From: Micrasema longulum | Taxonomy: Eukaryota > Arthropoda > Insecta > Trichoptera > Brachycentridae | Assembly: GCA_022494885.1 (NCBI GenBank) | Contig: JAGVSM010002919.1 | Location: 31,874 to 95,873 of the forward strand | Direction: 5' to 3' | Length of the DNA stretch: 64,000 bases | Shown here: positions 59,601 through 64,000 of the stretch, piece after piece | How the letters are laid out: every line of letters starts with the position of its first letter | Position numbering within the stretch: position 1 is the first letter of the stretch | Translations under genes and position numbers: made by a program | Notes under the pieces: generated by a model | Seen by the model: only the letters and a program-made list of their open reading frames with translations | Databases searched by the model: none | What the model was told of the DNA's origin: nothing

Positions 59601-60540
59601 TACCTATCTATTATCATTTGTGATTTATTATTGTATTTAGAATGAAGTGGGTTTTTTTCTGTTATGTTCTAAATAACTGAATAAAAATAAAAATGCAACA
59701 TCTTGTATAATGCATAAAATGAATAAATAAAATATCCCCCTAATTACTGATATTTCCGAAGACCACGACGCTTATCATTGAGTAAGACGTGATAATAATA
59801 TGCAATTTGATAATGCATTTTAATGCATTTAACGTGTTATTTATTAACCGTACCGCTCGCTAACACTTGGCCTATTGTTATATTAGAGTTTGCCTCATTT
59901 AACACGTGTTTTTGGTACGCAACGGACAAATGACGAGACGCAATTATCGCTGGAAACAGTACAAACAACAATAACACTATCGCACACAATGCACCGTGTT
60001 CTGGTACCAGGAAAGGAGTCGATTGAGGAAACACACTTCACGGAAATGTATGTGGCGAGTGGTGACACTAGACGCGCGACGATCTGAAAGATGACGCCTT
60101 TCACTCAACAATATACGAATTAACATGTAGTTGTACAGTAGCTCAATCACAAATAACTATCGACGTGCTTAAAAATATGCTAAGCATTTGAACGATCACA
60201 ATGAACATATTTATTTATTAAATCATACAGTCTTTACATAAAACAAGGCACAAAAGAACAATAAAAAAGTAAGACCAATTACAGATTTCACACTAATTTA
60301 TTATGAATGCAGGAGGAGAGGGGAAAATAAATGAATTCTAAAAAAGCCAAAATATAAATATTAAATAAAAAGTACATAAAAAGGAGAAGACATAGTATAG
60401 CTACTCTACTTTCCTCCCTCTCTCTCTGCTTCCATGAACATTTAAATTTATTTGTAAAAATTCACCACCAACAATAATTTATTAGATGCAGGTAGTAGAT
60501 GTAAGTAAGTATAAATTAAGAGTTTACATGCTTAAGTTAT
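59600..60540. other. Intergenic DNA without a recognised gene
   Basis: A CG-containing block at 59840-60100 (CGCTCGCTAACAC, GACTAGACGCGCG-like text) differs in composition from its surroundings and might be old LTR debris. Its short ORFs match nothing I know. Confidence 0.3.
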
Positions 60541-61015
60541 CATTATTATTGTGTTTTTTTAAAGTTGTTTTTATTGTTAACTTTTTAAAATCATTCTTAG
60601 GTTGTTGAAATTCCACTTATCAATGCGTTTTGAAGCTACAAGATGTGAAGTGTGATGTTAGCCATCATATTATATTTATCATATTTTGTAAATGTTATCA
60701 AATATAAAATTTAGTAAATAGGGTCTAGAATTTCAACCGTCTATGCGCTCAGTAGCTGCAAGACTTGTTGTTATCTTACTTCTATTATTATAAATTTAAT
60801 TTATATTTCATTTTTAAAATATTACTTAAACTTTAAACTTCACTGTTAAATTAAAAAAATATATTTAAAAATGTAAATAGGGGCTAGATTTCTTACTGTC
60901 CATGCGCTCTATAGCTGCAAGACGTGCTGTTATCTAGCTCCTATATATCATCATTGGAGACGAGGAACTAGAATCCCAACCGTCCATGCGCTCTGTAGCT
61001 GCAAGACGTGCTAAG
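60540..61015. repeat. R4 copy 2 and a degenerate 34-bp motif repeated four times
   Basis: 60540-60625 is the inverse of 54220-54300. The motif CCATGCGCTCTGTAGCTGCA with AGACGTGCT then occurs near 60621 (eroded), 60741, 60899 and 60983, at uneven spacing. Confidence 0.5.
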
Positions 61016-61804
61016 ATATTTATTTATTGTACAGCGCCCTTGAGGTGATTTTCACAAAAATGGCCCTATATAAATTATCCAAATATATATTATGTTATCA
61101 CAGTCAACGCATGTGTAATCTCTAAGTCAACGCTCGTGTCGGTTTGTTTTTTGTTTTCCTCGTAAATAAATACAGTTCACTGGCGAAAAATCAGCGTTTA
61201 CTATAAAAAATAATACAATATATTGCATTGAGAAAGACGTCTGCTGAGAATCTGGCTTTTAGAACGTGGTTTTTTATATTAAGGTTTTTTTGTGTTTTTC
61301 TTTTTTATTTGGACAATTGTTTATTTTCGATGTACATATTTTTCTTTTTTTTCACAGTAAAAAGAGTTTTTATATGTTAATAGAATTTAAGATATAAGAT
61401 TTTGTACCTATATATATTAGAACTTAACTTTAAGCACCTGCTGACGAACTGCATTTTATGCAGTTCAGTAGAACTTGATAATTTATATGTTTAAAAAAAA
61501 TAAAAAAATTCAAAGTAGTAAGAAATATCTAATGCAAAAAAGTGAAAATTTAATTACAATAGCGACTGCTTTTCTTGACATTTGGCTTGCCAACCGACGG
61601 CTAAATGCAATAAATATCGCGATAAATAATAAATAAATAAATAAAAATAGCAATTTTGGAATATTTCCCATATTTACGCCGGTGAAATTCAAATATGTGT
61701 TTGCGCAGCAGGATTATTCACGTTGACTGAATTAACTACCTGGAAAAGAAGAAGTATAAAAAATAGAAAATTGTTTTCAGGCGTTGCCTAGTAGGTGATT
61801 TGGT

Positions 61805-61965
61805 TCAGCCGGATGAATCTCACCCACGTGATAAAGGTTTCAGCTCTTTTACTTGACAAAAGTCAACAGATGGAAGAGTTGGGGAATGTTACACAGTGTG
61901 TAAAGTGGCCACTTAAACCAGCCAATGACAGGTCATAAGCCCCGTAAATGCCTAGAATTTCATAT
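61805..61965. repeat. Interspersed repeat R2, copy 2 (inverted)
   Basis: GAATGTTACACAGTGTGTAA and GTGGCCACTTAAACC are the reverse complement of 16120-16190. Confidence 0.5.
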
Positions 61966-62124
61966 CCCTTCTCAAAAATGTTTTCCCTCTCTGTTGAAAT
62001 AAATTTAAATATGAATAACTCCCTAGGGAGAAAATCCAGCCAGTCTACAAGCATTTGGACATACTCAAACATTCTTCAAATAAACCTAATAAACGACGTA
62101 CTTACAAGGTTACATCAGTTTGCG

Positions 62125-62403
62125 AAAATGTTAGAGATGGGATGAATTGATCAATTTAAATCAATCGAATAAAAAAAAATCATTTGATGTTTTTCATGAA
62201 AAAAAGTATAAATGTCTTATTTTTTGGTGAATAGTTGTCTAAAACACACTATAATAGGCTTGTTTTTGCGTTTTTATATCAATTTTCGGAAACAGAGTTT
62301 ATGTTTGCATGAAAAATCTGATAAAATCGATTTGATCGGTACATGGTCAGTGATCAGTACTTTTCAATCACTAGTCACATTAGTTTGGCAGCTGTCATTT
62401 TAA
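62125..62403. repeat. Interspersed repeat R5, copy 2 (inverted)
   Basis: Runs from TTAGAGATGGGAT to CATTAGTTTGGCAGCTGTCA, the reverse complement of 55236-55506. Confidence 0.6.
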
Positions 62404-62439
62404 TAAACTATTTCTACCAGCGCGCGGCGCTCCGTGTAA

Positions 62440-63510
62440 ACCTACTTAATTGACTGCTTCCTTCACTACTTAGTGTAAACCTGACTCTTCTGTTTTGATA
62501 CCCGACCAGTGTAAATCTATTGATTCATCAGTTTCCACCAGAGCTACGTTTAAACTTACTAGCTTGTCTATTTCTTCAAGTGCTCCGCATAAATGTCTAC
62601 ATTTACCAGTGTAATTATACTAGCTTGTCTATTACTACAAGTGCTCCGCATAAATGTCTACATTTACTAGTGTAATTAAACTAGCTTGTCTATTTCTACA
62701 GGTGCTCCGCATAAATTTTCCCAGAATCTTAAATAGTTATAACAAACATTTTTTTGAAATTGATATATATTTTCTAACTTTAATTAACTATAAGAAAACT
62801 GCCAAGGCTATAATTGCAGATAATAATCATTTAACTTAATCAGTACTATCTATTTAACATTTGTAATTTGTTATATACTTGTACATTTGTATTTATGTCT
62901 AAGAGGAAAAGCTGATCTGAAGCTACTCCGTGGGGATCCGTAAAATGATTTTTTTTTAAGAAATTATTTAAAAATTATAATAATAAATTAAATTTTGTAC
63001 TTTTAGTTATTTTTTTTTTTTTTTTTTTTGCAAGTGATATGATACGGAGTGGCTTAATACAGGTACGCTTTTTATTAATTTTTTTACATTCTATTTAGTT
63101 TATATATAGAAAACTATAATTGGCCTAAAATTTTGGTTTATTTGTATATCCTGTATTTTTTGTTGTAATGGCTGTTGTTTTCTTTAAATAAATAAATAAA
63201 TAAAAAATAAAATAAAATTTACCAGTGTAATTGTACTATAAAAAATAAAATAAATAAAACAACTTCTTTTAAACCACTAATTTCTTTATAATTACACTAG
63301 CTTGTCTATTACTACAAGTGCTCCGCATAAATGTCTACATTGACTAGTGTAATTAAACTACCTTGTCTATTTCTACAGGTGCTCCGCATAAATGTCTACA
63401 TTTACCAGTACAATTATGCTAGCTTGTCTATTTCTACACGTGCTCCGCATAAATGTCTACATTTACCAGTGTAATTATACTAGCTTGTCTATTTCTACAA
63501 GTGCTCCGAG
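62440..63510. repeat. 61-bp minisatellite, split into two blocks
   Basis: The unit GTGCTCCGCATAAATGTCTA ... ACTAGCTTGTCTATTTCTAC is repeated about 2.5 times at 62560-62715 and about 4 times at 63285-63510, with more diverged units from 62440. The 570 bases between are AT-rich, with poly-T and ATAAATAAATA runs, and look like a truncated retroelement insertion. Confidence 0.7.
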
Positions 63511-63822
63511 TAAACTGGTACCGACTCGTCTGTTTCCACCAGCGCCACCGTATCAGGTCAGCGGAAGTGACAGAGTTCAGGAAACTGCGAAGGTCGCGAG
63601 TTCGTTGCATTACGGAAACAGACGATTACTATCTAGTTGGAGTACTGTACTTAGCGTCAGTACTGCGCTACTTTTATTTAAACGTTTGAACCAAAGTAAA
63701 TATAACGTCTTTAGTAAAATAACAGTAAGTCAAAAGAAAGGTAACAGAAAATCAGGTTGTTTTATGGACGGTATAATTAAGCCATTAATGATATCTATCG
63801 CAACAGCTGCTAAGAAGTAATT
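63511..63822 (+). other. Open stretch after the minisatellite, unknown
   Basis: The frame that reads through the minisatellite stays open to a stop at 63820 and ends in a basic tail (SIATAAKK). I recognise no domain, and the upstream part is repeat-encoded, so it is probably not a gene. Confidence 0.2.
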
Positions 63823-63974
63823 TGAGCGGGGAATATACTCGTAGATACGAGTCTAGGACATGGGTCGGCAGGCGGCGATTCATGACACGAGCATTTGTGC
63901 AAGATTAGTTTTATGCTCCGCAGACTTATCAAAATACTAATTATAATTATGTTTTAATATCAATTTTATTATGT

Positions 63975-64000
63975 ACTAGCGGACCCAACAGACGTTGTCC
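63975..64000 (+). repeat. Start of an interspersed repeat at the window edge
   Basis: TACTAGCGGACCCAACAGAC is a word I associate with repeat boundaries in insect genomes. The rest lies outside the window. Confidence 0.3.

Overview
The window is nuclear DNA from an animal, most likely an insect. It is AT-rich, its genes carry GT-AG introns, and it is packed with decayed retrotransposons, DNA transposons, tRNA-derived SINEs and foldback elements. The proteins look arthropod-like, but I cannot fix the order from sequence alone.

Seven loci are protein coding. (1) A six-exon plus-strand gene at 3052-12279 encodes SIN1/MAPKAP1, the mTORC2 subunit. (2) A three-exon plus-strand gene at 13000-14592 encodes PPIL1, a spliceosomal cyclophilin. 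(3) An intronless inducible Hsp70 at 18959-20849 has a frameshift near codon 100, and a 249-bp foldback element sits in its promoter between heat-shock elements. (4) An intronless ATG9 lies at 22003-24297. (5, 6) Two intronless minus-strand paralogues of mitochondrial P5C dehydrogenase (ALDH4A1 type) lie at 29728-31443 and 37792-39531. (7) The last three exons of a minus-strand gene with a PP1-docking motif, resembling taperin/phostensin, lie between 47618 and 55045. Their splice phases agree.

The rest is mostly mobile DNA. LINE remnants lie at 0.7-1.5, 3.45-4.86, 9.9-10.3, 26.7-27.2, 33.9-34.9, 49.9-50.4, 57.5-58.15 and 58.18-59.6 kb. Penelope-like material includes a GIY-YIG endonuclease remnant at about 45.2 kb and foldback elements at 33.0-33.3, 34.12-34.39 and 48.8-49.5 kb whose arms contain hammerhead-ribozyme-like motifs. 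DNA transposons include a PIF/Harbinger remnant with TTA target duplication (14.7-15.4 kb), a deleted mariner (50.4-51.2 kb), a TA-flanked 372-bp MITE (51.9-52.2 kb), and two copies of a repeat holding the first exon of a THAP-domain protein (11.3-12.0 and 52.5-53.1 kb). There are also 23-bp and 61-bp minisatellites and at least six tRNA-like SINE fragments.

The genes are unrelated housekeeping or stress genes (mTORC2 signalling, splicing, chaperone, autophagy, proline catabolism, PP1 targeting) and form no operon-like unit. The most interesting points are the foldback insertion in the Hsp70 promoter, the hammerhead-like motifs in Penelope-like termini, and the diverged intronless P5CDH pair.
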